Assembly (NCBI GenBank): GCA_910588875.1
Contig: CAJURT010000054.1
Coordinates: 1-19,212, forward strand
Length of the DNA: 19,212 nt
From: an uncultured Lachnospiraceae bacterium
GTDB lineage: Bacteria; Bacillota; Clostridia; Lachnospirales; Lachnospiraceae
Direction: 5' to 3'
A model generated the notes under the pieces. That model was not told the DNA's origin and searched no databases. It was given only the letters and a program-made list of their open reading frames with translations. Shown here piece after piece: positions 7,042 through 14,721 of the stretch. A program made the position numbers and the translations under genes. Every line of letters begins with the position of its first letter. Within the stretch, counting starts at the first letter, position 1.

Positions 7042-8163
7042 ATGATAATGGATATAAAAACAGAAATTAACCAAAGCCTGAAAAGGGCAGAGCAATTTTT
7101 ACTGCATCAGGTCAATACCGGGATACCGGGAATCAAACGATGCAGTTCCTATCACAATGTGGAGAAGTATCCGGATATGTGCCTTCCGGCTACTTACAAT
7201 GCGGCGCATGCCCTTGTCCTTCTGGGGCCGTATCAGAACCCGGATGAGGAGACAAGAAAAAATGTGGTGGAGTTTATCCGGTCCTACCAGACGGAAAACG
7301 GTGCCTTCCGTTTCCGGAACATGAGGGATGACCAGATCTGGAAAGGGAAAAACCTTGCCTATAGCTGGTGGTATATTGATAACCACATTACGAATTATTC
7401 TACCGGAGCCTTGAAAAGCCTGAATGCGGGATGGAAATATCCGTTATCCTTTGTCGATGGGCTAAAGGAGCCGGAAGCATTAGAGAAATGGTTGTCAGAG
7501 CGGGACATGGCCGATCCCTGGCTGGAGGGAAATAATATTGTAAATCTGGCGGGTTTTCTGATCAGCGAACTGGAGGCGAAGGATCCAAAACGGCTGCAGG
7601 AACTCATGGAGATCTTACTGGGCTGGCATGACCGGTTCCAGGATCCGGCTACCGGGTTCTGGGGAACCAACCATCCCGTGAATCCGGCCGGGAACATGGA
7701 AGCCATGGCAGGAGCTGCCCATAATTTTCACCTTTATTTTTACAGCAACCGGGAGATTCATTACTATAAACCGATTATTGACTATTGCCTTTCCTTTATA
7801 AAAGGAAAGGTAAAGAGCGCCTGCCTGGATGTGGATGTGGTTGATATCCTGGCGAACCTTCTGGTATATGGGTATCGGACGGAAGAGATTTTGGAACAGC
7901 TGGCCCGGTTTGCTGCACGTCTGGTGGCATTTCAAAATGAGGACGGCGGTTTTGCCGATGAAAAAAGCAACGGGGTCAGGCGGATGGATGGATGGGCAGG
8001 CGGATATTTTGAGCCTCAGGGGCTGAGCAATTGCTTTGCAACCTGGTTTCGGTGTGCAACCCTTGCCATGATTCTGCATTGCCTGGACGCAGAAGGAGCG
8101 AAGTCCCTCCGGTTCCGTGACAGCATTGGAATCGGTTATTTTAACCGTGATTATCTGAGATAG
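7042..8163 (+). CDS. Unclassified alpha/alpha-toroid protein with QW-like repeats
   Basis: 373 residues, no signal peptide, so cytoplasmic. I do not recognise a named family. Three evenly spaced QW-like motifs are visible: Q83-TENGAF, Q200-DPATGFW and Q298-NEDGGF. This is the repeat found in squalene cyclase and prenyltransferase-type alpha/alpha barrels, and in some carbohydrate-active toroids. Other conserved-looking patches are WWYIDNH (109-115), GNNIVN (163-168) and HNFHLYFY (228-234), which could line the central cavity. The DxDD motif of terpene cyclases is not seen; VDVVD near 264-268 is only loosely like it. Start is ATG 7042 after AAGGGG, or ATG 7048. Lying between the permeases and the GH2 hydrolase, it is more likely to handle a carbohydrate or glycoside than to make terpenes. 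Possible roles are a lyase, hydrolase or epimerase-like enzyme; function is unproven. Confidence 0.75.
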   Translation: MIMDIKTEINQSLKRAEQFLLHQVNTGIPGIKRCSSYHNVEKYPDMCLPATYNAAHALVLLGPYQNPDEETRKNVVEFIRSYQTENGAFRFRNMRDDQIWKGKNLAYSWWYIDNHITNYSTGALKSLNAGWKYPLSFVDGLKEPEALEKWLSERDMADPWLEGNNIVNLAGFLISELEAKDPKRLQELMEILLGWHDRFQDPATGFWGTNHPVNPAGNMEAMAGAAHNFHLYFYSNREIHYYKPIIDYCLSFIKGKVKSACLDVDVVDILANLLVYGYRTEEILEQLARFAARLVAFQNEDGGFADEKSNGVRRMDGWAGGYFEPQGLSNCFATWFRCATLAMILHCLDAEGAKSLRFRDSIGIGYFNRDYLR

Positions 8164-8175
8164 GAGCAATGTATT

Positions 8176-9945
8176 ATGGGGAAAATGCTTGAAGATTATG
8201 ACCATTTATTAAATATCGATTTTGACCGCTGCTACCAGATTCCCTTTCAGCAGGCGGAAGAGTCCGTTACAGCCGCCGGACGTGAGACAGAGAAGCTGGA
8301 CGGCATCTGGAATTTTGCTCCGGATGTCTATGACACCTTTATCCGCAAAAAGTTTTTTGAGGAGGTGTATCAGGATGAGGAGGGAAGGGACAAGCCGGTG
8401 GACTGCAATTTTGACCAGTGGGAGACTGTAAGAGTACCTTCCAACTGGAATCTGCAGAAGGAGAAATATTGGTTTTTTGAAGGAACCGGTGTATACACCA
8501 GACGGTTTCGGTTCTGGAAACGGGAAGAGGGAGAGCGGGTATTTTTGCGGGTCGGGGCTGCAAACTATGAATGCAGGGTATGGCTGAACGGCAAACTGCT
8601 TGCCCGCCACCAGGGTGGCTTTACCCCCTTTGCCGTGGAGATAACCGGGCATCTGAAGGAAGATAACCGTATTATCCTTACCGTAAATAATGAAAGAAAG
8701 CTGGAACAGATTCCTTCCGTCAATTATGACTGGTTCAACTATGGCGGGATTTCCCGCAGCGTGGAACTGATTCGCGTTCCCGGGACTTTTATTAAGGATT
8801 TTCGCATCTGGCTTGTCCCGGGCAGCGGCTTTGGACGTATCGGCATTTGGGCACAGATCGCAGGGGATGTTCTGGGGAAGGAACTGAGAGTGGAAATACC
8901 GGAACTTGGGATAAGGAAGCGTTTTCTGGTTCATGCAGACGGGAAGGCAGAGGGCACGGTTGAGGCAGAGCCAAAACTGTGGTCGCCGGAGAACCCAAAA
9001 CTCTATCAGGTTATCGTGACCTGTGGAAATGACCGGATAGAGGAGCAAACCGGCTTTCGGGAAATCCGCACAGAGGGAAAACAGGTGATCCTCAACGGGA
9101 AACCCATATTTTTAAAAGGGGTATGCTGTCATGAGGAAAGTCTGGAAAACGGCCGTGTCCTGACAGACCAGGAACGTTTGGGCATCCTGACGGAGGCAAA
9201 GAATATGGGATGCAATATCATGCGGCTGTCCCATTATCCCCACTCGGAGCGGATGGCTGCCTTAGCGGATAAGGTTGGCATGATGCTTTGGGAGGAGATT
9301 CCTGTTTACTGGGCTCTGTGCTTTAGCCAGGAGGAGGTTTATAACAATGCCCAAAACCAGCTGAAGGAGATGATAATCCGGGACTTTAACCGCCCGAGCG
9401 TGGTGATATGGGGGATTGGAAATGAGAATCCGGATACGGATGAGCGGCTGGAGTTTATGAAAAAACTGAATGATTGCAGCCATGGCATGGATCCTTCCCG
9501 CCTTACGGCAGCTGCCTGCCTGGTCAATATCGATAAAATGCAGATCATTGACCGGCTGTGCAGGTATGTTGATGTGGTTGCGATCAATGAGTATTATGGG
9601 TGGTATTATCGGGATTACGATGGTTTGAAGGAAATTTTAGAGAATTCTCTGCTGGAGAAGCCCTTAGTGATCTCTGAGACAGGCGCTGACAGCGTCCAGG
9701 GGCACTATGGGGATGAGGAAGAACTGTTTACGGAAAATCATCAGTCCAAGATGTACAGAAAGCAATTTGAGATCTCTGACGGATATATTGCCGGGATTTT
9801 TCCGTGGATTTTGTATGATTTCCGTTCCCCGGTGCGCCTCAACCCGCTTCAGGATTCCTTTAACCGCAAAGGCCTGATGGGGGCGGATAAAAAATATAAA
9901 AAGATGGCGTACGAGGTGGTGAAGGAGTTTTACCGCCATAAGTGA
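8176..9945 (+). CDS. Glycoside hydrolase family 2, beta-glucuronidase-like
   Basis: 589 residues, no signal peptide, so it cleaves an imported glycoside in the cytoplasm. Domain order is that of GH2: N-terminal jelly roll (about 30-175, with YTRRFRF and VWLNGKLLARHQGGFTPF), immunoglobulin-like domain (about 180-280) and TIM barrel (about 290-589). In the barrel, IWGIGNEN gives acid/base Glu417 and VISETG gives nucleophile Glu501. FNRKG near the end supplies Asn563-x-Lys565, matching the NxK signature used by beta-glucuronidases to hold the carboxylate of glucuronate. The total length is close to that of E. coli GusA (603). GH2 also includes galactosidases and other uronidases, and some of these share an NRKG stretch, so exact specificity is inferred. 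ATG 8176 follows AGGAG at 8162-8166. Last gene of the operon, followed by a strong terminator. Confidence 0.9.
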   Translation: MGKMLEDYDHLLNIDFDRCYQIPFQQAEESVTAAGRETEKLDGIWNFAPDVYDTFIRKKFFEEVYQDEEGRDKPVDCNFDQWETVRVPSNWNLQKEKYWFFEGTGVYTRRFRFWKREEGERVFLRVGAANYECRVWLNGKLLARHQGGFTPFAVEITGHLKEDNRIILTVNNERKLEQIPSVNYDWFNYGGISRSVELIRVPGTFIKDFRIWLVPGSGFGRIGIWAQIAGDVLGKELRVEIPELGIRKRFLVHADGKAEGTVEAEPKLWSPENPKLYQVIVTCGNDRIEEQTGFREIRTEGKQVILNGKPIFLKGVCCHEESLENGRVLTDQERLGILTEAKNMGCNIMRLSHYPHSERMAALADKVGMMLWEEIPVYWALCFSQEEVYNNAQNQLKEMIIRDFNRPSVVIWGIGNENPDTDERLEFMKKLNDCSHGMDPSRLTAAACLVNIDKMQIIDRLCRYVDVVAINEYYGWYYRDYDGLKEILENSLLEKPLVISETGADSVQGHYGDEEELFTENHQSKMYRKQFEISDGYIAGIFPWILYDFRSPVRLNPLQDSFNRKGLMGADKKYKKMAYEVVKEFYRHK

Positions 9946-9964
9946 TAAAGGCAGAAAGAAAGTT

Positions 9965-9991
9965 GGGGCGCTTACGCGCCCCCGTTTTTTT
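9965..9991 (+). terminator. Strong rho-independent terminator of the sugar operon
   Basis: GGGGCGC (9965-9971), loop TTAC, GCGCCCC (9976-9982), then CG and seven Ts (9985-9991). It closes the operon that ends at 9945. It lies between convergent genes and may also slow leftward transcription from the pncB side, though the T run on that strand is broken. Confidence 0.93.
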
Positions 9992-10019
9992 GCGCAGGCC
10001 CGCATAGGGAAGTTTGCTG

Positions 10020-11480
10020 CTAGCTGTTATAATGATAGCTGTCCAGCAATTGGTTCTTGATATGCCAGAGTTCATTGGACAGATCCACATGGACCCGGTG
10101 GGGGTATTCCAGGCGCAGGGACTCCTCCCATAGGGTGCCCAGTTCCCGGCGGCAGTAGTCACGGATATCCATGACCTTCGGGGACTCATAGACGCACTCG
10201 CCGTTTTTGAATATCGGGACCAGCAGTTCCCGCAGGGTATAGCTGCCCGGGGCAAGGTGGGTCTTTTTCCAGGTCTCGATGGGATCAAACAGCAGCAGGG
10301 AATTGGAGGGGTCGTAATTTTCTCCTACCAGGCAGATCAGGTCTGCGATGATCTTGCCGGTATTTTTATTGTAAATGCGCTGGATGGTCTTGTTTCCGGG
10401 GTTGGTGATCTTTTCTGCATTCTCTGAAAGCTTGATTTTAGGAATAAATTCTCCTGTGGTTTTATCCTGGATGGCGGCCAGCTTATAGACACCGCCGAAG
10501 GAGGGGCAGTCCTTGGAAGTGATCAGGTTTGTGCCCACGCCCCAGGAGTTGATGGTTGCACCCTGGAGTTTCAGGGAGGTGATCAGGGTTTCATCCAGGT
10601 CGTTGGAGGCGGAGATGATGGCATCCGGGAATCCGGCTTCATCCAGCATTTTCTTGGCTTCCTTGGATAAGTAGGCCAGGTCGCCGCTGTCCAAACGGAT
10701 GCCGTAGAAGTCCAGGGGAATACCGGCTTTGCGCATTTCCTTAAATACCTGGATTGCATTGGGGACACCGGAACCTAAGGTATCATAAGTGTCAACCAGG
10801 AGAATGCAGGCCGTGGGATAGAGGCCGGCGTATGTCCGGAAGGCGGTCAGTTCGTCTGGGAAACTCATGATCCAGCTGTGGGCATGGGTACCCTTCACCG
10901 GGACATCGAACATTTTACCACAGAGCACGTTGGAGGTGCCGATGCAGCCGGCAATCATTGCGGCCCGGGCTCCATAAATACCGGCATCCGGGCCCTGGGC
11001 GCGCCGCAGCCCAAATTCCATGACGCCATCCCCTTTGGCAGCGTAAACAACCCGGGCGGCCTTTGTGGCGATCAGGGACTGGTGGTTAATGATGTTTAAG
11101 AGGGCCGTCTCGATCAGCTGGGCTTCCATGATGGGGGCGATGACCTTCACCAGGGGCTCCCTTGGGAAGATAACGGTTCCTTCCGGGATTGCATAGATAT
11201 CACCGGAAAAACGGAAGTCCTTTAAATAGGCAAGGAAATCCTCCTCGAATAGTCCGGTAGACCGAAGATACCCGATGTCCTCCTCATCAAAATGCAGGTT
11301 TTTGATATATTCAATCACCTGTTCAAGACCGGCGCACACGGAGTAACCGGCATTGCTGGGGTTTGCACGGTAAAAAGCATCAAAAATAACGGTTTCATTG
11401 GCATCCTTTTCTTTGAAATAACCCTGCATCATGGTCAGTTCATACAGGTCTGTCAGTAAAGTAAGGTTTCTTTTACTCAT
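10020..11480 (-). CDS. pncB: Nicotinate phosphoribosyltransferase
   Basis: 486 residues. Converts nicotinate and PRPP to nicotinate mononucleotide with ATP use, the entry step of the Preiss-Handler route for NAD salvage; cytoplasmic. The N-terminus MSKRNLTLLTDLYELTMMQGYF is the hallmark of the clostridial form. Other family marks are FDAFYRANP (34-42), EFGLRRAQGPDAG (155-167) and GTHAHSW (197-203), where His201 corresponds to the phosphorylated histidine. LRLDSGDLAYLS follows in the PRPP-binding region, then the Asn/Asp segment SASNDLDE. The start ATG (complement of 11478-11480) has a perfect GGGAGGA ribosome site (complement of 11488-11494). It is a single-gene unit, opposite in direction to both neighbours, with its own promoter. 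Confidence 0.97.
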   Translation of the reverse strand: MSKRNLTLLTDLYELTMMQGYFKEKDANETVIFDAFYRANPSNAGYSVCAGLEQVIEYIKNLHFDEEDIGYLRSTGLFEEDFLAYLKDFRFSGDIYAIPEGTVIFPREPLVKVIAPIMEAQLIETALLNIINHQSLIATKAARVVYAAKGDGVMEFGLRRAQGPDAGIYGARAAMIAGCIGTSNVLCGKMFDVPVKGTHAHSWIMSFPDELTAFRTYAGLYPTACILLVDTYDTLGSGVPNAIQVFKEMRKAGIPLDFYGIRLDSGDLAYLSKEAKKMLDEAGFPDAIISASNDLDETLITSLKLQGATINSWGVGTNLITSKDCPSFGGVYKLAAIQDKTTGEFIPKIKLSENAEKITNPGNKTIQRIYNKNTGKIIADLICLVGENYDPSNSLLLFDPIETWKKTHLAPGSYTLRELLVPIFKNGECVYESPKVMDIRDYCRRELGTLWEESLRLEYPHRVHVDLSNELWHIKNQLLDSYHYNS

Positions 11481-11510
11481 AAGTAGTTCCTCCCTGTTAA
11501 ATTAATGTGT

Positions 11511-11539
11511 AGTATAACATCAAAAAGGAGAAAAGGCAA
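11511..11539 (-). promoter_or_regulatory. Sigma-A promoter of pncB
   Basis: On the minus strand TTGCCT (complement of 11534-11539) and TATACT (complement of 11511-11516) are separated by 17 bases, with TG two bases... ahead of the -10 (TGTTATACT region). It is placed about 30 bases upstream of the start codon. No clear NAD-responsive operator was recognised around it. Confidence 0.7.
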
Positions 11540-11694
11540 ACTGATTGATAAAAAATTAACAATATATCTCCCTGATTAGGGCAGGTTTAGGGAATGAAGA
11601 TAAAAGTTATTCCTTCCAGGACTTTCAGGGATATTTTCATGGGTTACAAAATGGAAGAATTTGTTGTTTTTGGCTATATTTTTGATAAAATGTA

Positions 11695-11723
11695 TTGATC
11701 TTTAGCAGAGAGTGTACTATAAT
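11695..11723 (+). promoter_or_regulatory. Sigma-A promoter
   Basis: TTGATC at 11695-11700 and a perfect TATAAT at 11718-11723, spacer 17, with TG at 11712-11715 region ahead of the -10. Transcription would begin near 11730, giving the candidate RNA that ends at 11868, with possible read-through into the surface-protein gene at 12061. Confidence 0.85.
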
Positions 11724-11729
11724 GGAAAC

Positions 11730-11868
11730 GTAAGCACAGGGGAGGTTTTAAACGCTGCGAAGGGCCTTGTGAGGATGAGGAGGGACATTTTTCAGGGGGA
11801 TTACCGTTTTTTTATATGATTCTACGTTGTATAAGAAATGGCAGGCTCCTTGCGGATGCCTGTTTTTT
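11730..11868 (+). ncRNA. Candidate small RNA or attenuated 5' leader
   Basis: A promoter and a rho-independent terminator bracket about 140 nt with no real gene. Visible pairing: CACAGGG (11735-11741) with CCTTGTG (11765-11771), including one G-U pair, and a long-range closing pair AACGTA (11727-11732) with TACGTT (11823-11828). The terminator then forms at 11842-11862. I could not match it to a known riboswitch, 6S, SRP or T-box pattern. It is either a stand-alone small RNA or an attenuator that decides whether transcription reaches the surface-protein gene 190 bases further on. Confidence 0.45.
11842..11868 (+). terminator. Rho-independent terminator inside the leader
   Basis: CAGGCTCC (11842-11849), loop TTGC, GGA-T-GCCTG (11854-11862; the T at 11857 bulges), then six Ts at 11863-11868. 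It ends the transcript started at the promoter 11695-11723, unless read-through occurs. Confidence 0.88.
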
Positions 11869-12001
11869 AGAGTTACAAAACCTTGGCCAATAAGAGACAC
11901 CCTTGCAGAGTGCAACAAGCAACAGATATGGTATTTTGAGGAAGGGGGAATTGTATTCTGGAAAAAGAGATAACAGAGCCAGGGCTTTTGGCATTCAGGC
12001 T

Positions 12002-12037
12002 CCGGTCAGCGGGGGCGGAAAACCAAAGGCTGACAGG
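12002..12037 (+). promoter_or_regulatory. Leader hairpin just upstream of the surface-protein start
   Basis: GTCAGC (12005-12010) pairs with GCTGAC (12029-12034), extended by CC/GG outside one mismatch. The loop is GGGGGCGGAAAACCAAAG, in which GG/CC can also pair around an AAAA tetraloop. It ends about 13 bases before the GGGGA ribosome site, so it could influence translation. No ligand-binding fold was recognised. Confidence 0.4.
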
Positions 12038-12060
12038 GCTTATCCAAACGGGGAAGCGTT

Positions 12061-14601
12061 ATGAAAGGGTTGATAAACATGAGATTTGAAAAAGCGAAAA
12101 AGTTTTTTAGTGTTAGTATGGTTGTGTGTATGTTTACCCTGGCATTCGGGATGATGACTGCATATGCATACAGCTATCTGATGTTTGGCGGCGGTTTTGG
12201 CCGCGGGTCATATGGTTCCTACACGGGGATAACCATTCAGAAGAAATGGGACATGACACTGGGGACAAAGCCGGAAAGCGGAGTTATGGTTAGCTACACG
12301 CCGGAATCTTCAGATGGCAAGAATACCGTTGTTCTGAATGAGGGCAACGATTGGACGGAGAGTTTTAGAGTAAGGACAGACGACAAGCCTCTTGTGTATT
12401 TCAGCATCAATGAAAACCAGGCTGAGGAGGAAGGCTTCACGGCAATTTATCAGGTTGAGGTTAACAAAACATATGCCCTGACTTATGATGACAGCAAATC
12501 CGGTTCAAGGAATAAGGAAAGCGAATCTGAGACGGAAAGCACAGGCGAGACTGTGCCGGAAAGCGAAAGCGCAGGCGAGCCGAAGACAGGGACTACAGAG
12601 GAATCTGAGCCGGAGGCAAGCGGGGAGGAAGAGTCTGAACTGCAGACCGGGAACACAGAGGAATCTGGGTCGGAGGCAGGGAATCCAGAGGAATCCAGCC
12701 AGGAGGGCGAGAACCTTGAGGAGACCCTCCCGGATGCGAATGAAGCCGATCCTGAAGGGGAAGACACCACAGAGGCGGAAGCAGAACCGGAGAGTTCAGA
12801 AGAAGAAACCGAACCTTCCGGTGAAGAGCAGGGATTTGTTTCCGGTGATGAAGAGCAAAATGAATCTGCTGCGGAAAACAAAGATGTTGCATTTAAAAAA
12901 GAAAGCGTTTTGTCATTCGGAGGTTTCAGCGTTGTGTCTATGAGCATAGATACGGATAATGTGGGCACAGAGGCTTCCGGTGGAGACAGCAGTGTATCTT
13001 CTGGCAATGAGAGTGGCAGCAGCACCTCGTCGGGCGACAGCAGCGGCAATGACAGCCTGTCAGGTGGCGATAGCAGCGATGCCGCATCGGATGGGGACAG
13101 TGATAGCAGCGATGCTGCATCAGACAGCAGTAGCAGCGGCGATGCCACATCAGAGGGCAATGGCAGCAACGATGCCACATCAGATAACAATGACAGCAGT
13201 GATGTCCCGTCAGGCGACAGCGGAAGCAATGACAGCCTGGCAGGCGACAACAGCGGAAGCGATACCTCATCAGATGCCAATAATGGCAATGGTACTGCAT
13301 CGGAGGATACGGACAGCAGTGATGTTTCGTCAGAGGGCGATGGCAGCGCCGAAGAACCAGCAGAGGGCAATGACGGCAGCGACCTTCCGGACAGCAATGT
13401 TCCAGAGGAGGAAGGGGATAAAGATGAGACTGCCAGTTCCGATATAGCTGACGGATCATCGGATTCATCCGTCCAGGCACCGGCAGAAGGGGACAGCAAT
13501 CCTTCTGGTTTCGGAGGCGGTTCTGGCGGTTCGGGTTCTGCGGGTGAAACCAAAGATACTGAGGATGGAGAAAAAACGGAAGCGGAGGAAGAAGAGGATG
13601 CCAAGGATGGTGACCTGGAGATAGAACCGATTTCCGTTTTGGATGGAGATACCGGGAAAAAGGGTGTCCTGTCTGTGAAATTAACGGATTTGGGACATGA
13701 GAATGAGCAATCCTATGACGAATTTGAAATCCAGCTTTGGCAGGATGGTGAACCCTATGGAGATAAGATCGATATACTGTCAGAACAAGAATATGAATGG
13801 AAGGATCTTCCTATCGGAGAAGAGGATTCCATGCATGAGTATGAGTTAAAGGCAAGATTTTGTCTCTTTGTGGAAGCAAAGGAAATGTTCGCTGTGCCGG
13901 AAGACTCCGATGTGAGGATAACCGTTAAGAACACAAGGCTGGAAATCGGCAAGACAGTCCAGGGCACAGACGCTAACCAGGAACAGGAGTTTCAGTTTGT
14001 TGTTATGTTGAAGGATGAGAACGACACGGTCCTTACAGGGAAGCATCCCTATGTGATTGTGCATCCGGATAAAAAAACAACAGAAGGTGAGATTTATATC
14101 GAAGCGGCGGGCAGTGAAAAGAATGAGAACACAATTGCTTTAAAGCATGGTGAGTATGTTTATTTTAAAGACCTGCCCAAAGGCACAAAATGGGAAGTAG
14201 AAGAGATCCCGGCTGCCGGTTATACGCCATCCATAATGATTGGCGGAGAAAATGCAGAAATCGCTGTGGGAAGCATTAGCTTTGAAGGATCTTCCTGCGT
14301 ACAGTTCACCAACACAAAAGATGGCGGTGGCGGCGGTGGAAGCAATGGCGGCGGAGGTGGCGGCGGAGGCGGAGGTGGCGGCGGCCACAGCGGCGGAAAA
14401 ACACCTAGCCCAGAGCCTCAGGCAGAAGAGGAAATCGTAGAATTGCCGGAGGAGGAAGTGCCGTTAGCTTCCTTTATGCCGGAACTTCCAAAGACCGGAG
14501 ATAATACGAGGACAGCTTTGTATATGGTATTGTGCATGGGTTCCCTGGCAGGTGCAGTATTGCTCCTTGTCGACCAGCGCAAAAAAGCGTCAGGCAAATA
14601 G
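12061..14601 (+). CDS. LPXTG cell-wall-anchored surface protein with acidic and Ser/Asp-rich stalk
   Basis: 846 residues. A signal peptide (about 1-38, ending TAYAYS) is followed by a CnaB-like beta domain (about 55-140, ITIQKKWD and NDWTESFRV). Then come a Glu/Ser-rich stretch (about 147-275), a Ser/Asp/Gly/Asn-rich stretch (about 305-495) like the stalks of Sdr-type adhesins, a second CnaB-like domain (about 515-620), a DUF7601/SpaA-like domain (about 625-752, starting LEIGKTVQG), a near-pure glycine run (about 755-781) and a Pro/Glu segment. Residues 809-813 are LPKTG, then a membrane helix and the basic tail DQRKKASGK. Sortase would cut after Thr812 and join the protein to peptidoglycan; no sortase gene is in the window. 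ATG 12061 (GGGGA at 12050) and ATG 12079 (AAAGGG at 12064) are both reasonable starts. A likely adhesin or matrix protein; the ligand is unknown. Confidence 0.9.
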   Translation: MKGLINMRFEKAKKFFSVSMVVCMFTLAFGMMTAYAYSYLMFGGGFGRGSYGSYTGITIQKKWDMTLGTKPESGVMVSYTPESSDGKNTVVLNEGNDWTESFRVRTDDKPLVYFSINENQAEEEGFTAIYQVEVNKTYALTYDDSKSGSRNKESESETESTGETVPESESAGEPKTGTTEESEPEASGEEESELQTGNTEESGSEAGNPEESSQEGENLEETLPDANEADPEGEDTTEAEAEPESSEEETEPSGEEQGFVSGDEEQNESAAENKDVAFKKESVLSFGGFSVVSMSIDTDNVGTEASGGDSSVSSGNESGSSTSSGDSSGNDSLSGGDSSDAASDGDSDSSDAASDSSSSGDATSEGNGSNDATSDNNDSSDVPSGDSGSNDSLAGDNSGSDTSSDANNGNGTASEDTDSSDVSSEGDGSAEEPAEGNDGSDLPDSNVPEEEGDKDETASSDIADGSSDSSVQAPAEGDSNPSGFGGGSGGSGSAGETKDTEDGEKTEAEEEEDAKDGDLEIEPISVLDGDTGKKGVLSVKLTDLGHENEQSYDEFEIQLWQDGEPYGDKIDILSEQEYEWKDLPIGEEDSMHEYELKARFCLFVEAKEMFAVPEDSDVRITVKNTRLEIGKTVQGTDANQEQEFQFVVMLKDENDTVLTGKHPYVIVHPDKKTTEGEIYIEAAGSEKNENTIALKHGEYVYFKDLPKGTKWEVEEIPAAGYTPSIMIGGENAEIAVGSISFEGSSCVQFTNTKDGGGGGGSNGGGGGGGGGGGGGHSGGKTPSPEPQAEEEIVELPEEEVPLASFMPELPKTGDNTRTALYMVLCMGSLAGAVLLLVDQRKKASGK
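12974..13545 (+). repeat. Low-complexity Ser/Asp-coding repeat region
   Basis: Irregular reiterations of units such as AGCAGCGATGCC-ACATCAGA that encode Ser-Asp, Asp-Ala and Ser-Gly-Asp runs. Unit length varies, so there is no single strict period. Repeat DNA of this kind recombines and changes length in frame, which would alter stalk length between strains. It also creates long but meaningless open frames on the opposite strand. Confidence 0.75.
14322..14400 (+). repeat. GGN microsatellite encoding a glycine run
   Basis: Almost unbroken GGC/GGT/GGA codons, interrupted by AGC-AAT and CAC-AGC, code for about 22 glycines just ahead of the LPXTG sorting signal. It gives a flexible hinge near the wall. 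Because the units are triplets, slippage changes length without breaking the frame. Confidence 0.85.
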
Positions 14602-14634
14602 GGATCCGAAAAAGAAAAGCACATAAAACGTGAG

Positions 14635-14673
14635 GCAGCGCTTCGCCGCGAAAAGGCAGAGGCGCTGCTTTTT
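14635..14673 (+). terminator. Rho-independent terminator after the surface-protein gene
   Basis: GCAGCGC (14635-14641) pairs exactly with GCGCTGC (14662-14668), with an inner GCC/GGC pair in the 20-base loop, then TTTTT at 14669-14673. It separates the surface-protein gene from the ligase gene 48 bases later, for which no clear promoter is visible, so some read-through may be needed. Confidence 0.85.
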
Positions 14674-14721
14674 CAATAAAAGCAGAATACAAATTTAAAC
14701 GGATAAGTGAGGTGGTAGGGA

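Larger units (their letters stand above)
11540..12060. other. Long gene-free region ahead of the surface-protein gene
   Basis: About 520 bases with no convincing gene. From left to right: AT-rich DNA with a small CCCT/AGGG hairpin near 11571-11582; a promoter at 11695-11723; a structured transcript of about 140 nt ending in a terminator at 11842-11868; then 190 bases leading to the surface-protein gene with a TTGCA/TGCAA dyad near 11902-11914 and a hairpin at 12002-12037. A 14-codon frame (ATG 11775 to TGA, encoding MRRDIFQGDYRFFI) lies inside the transcript but has a poor ribosome site. Confidence 0.5.

Noticed and set aside
7042..8163. Terpene (squalene-hopene type) cyclase
   Set aside because: QW-like repeats are present but there is no DxDD acid motif, the protein is much shorter than the roughly 630 residues of true cyclases, and the operon is for sugars.
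8209..9048. 279-codon minus-strand frame
   Set aside because: Antisense to the N-terminal half of the GH2 gene; no recognisable motif and no ribosome site.
11775..11819. Leader peptide MRRDIFQGDYRFFI
   Set aside because: The ribosome site is weak and the peptide has no run of regulatory codons; not enough to call it a gene.
11730..11868. Cyclic-di-GMP (GEMM-I) riboswitch
   Set aside because: GCACAGGG at the start and GGGGATTACCG later are reminiscent of it, but the conserved GCAAACC, GAAA loop and GCAAAGCC elements are absent.
12483..13604. 373-codon minus-strand frame rich in Ser, Pro and Leu
   Set aside because: It mirrors the low-complexity Glu/Ser/Asp codons of the surface-protein gene. 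It has no domain or start signal, and other frames in the same stretch are open for the same reason.
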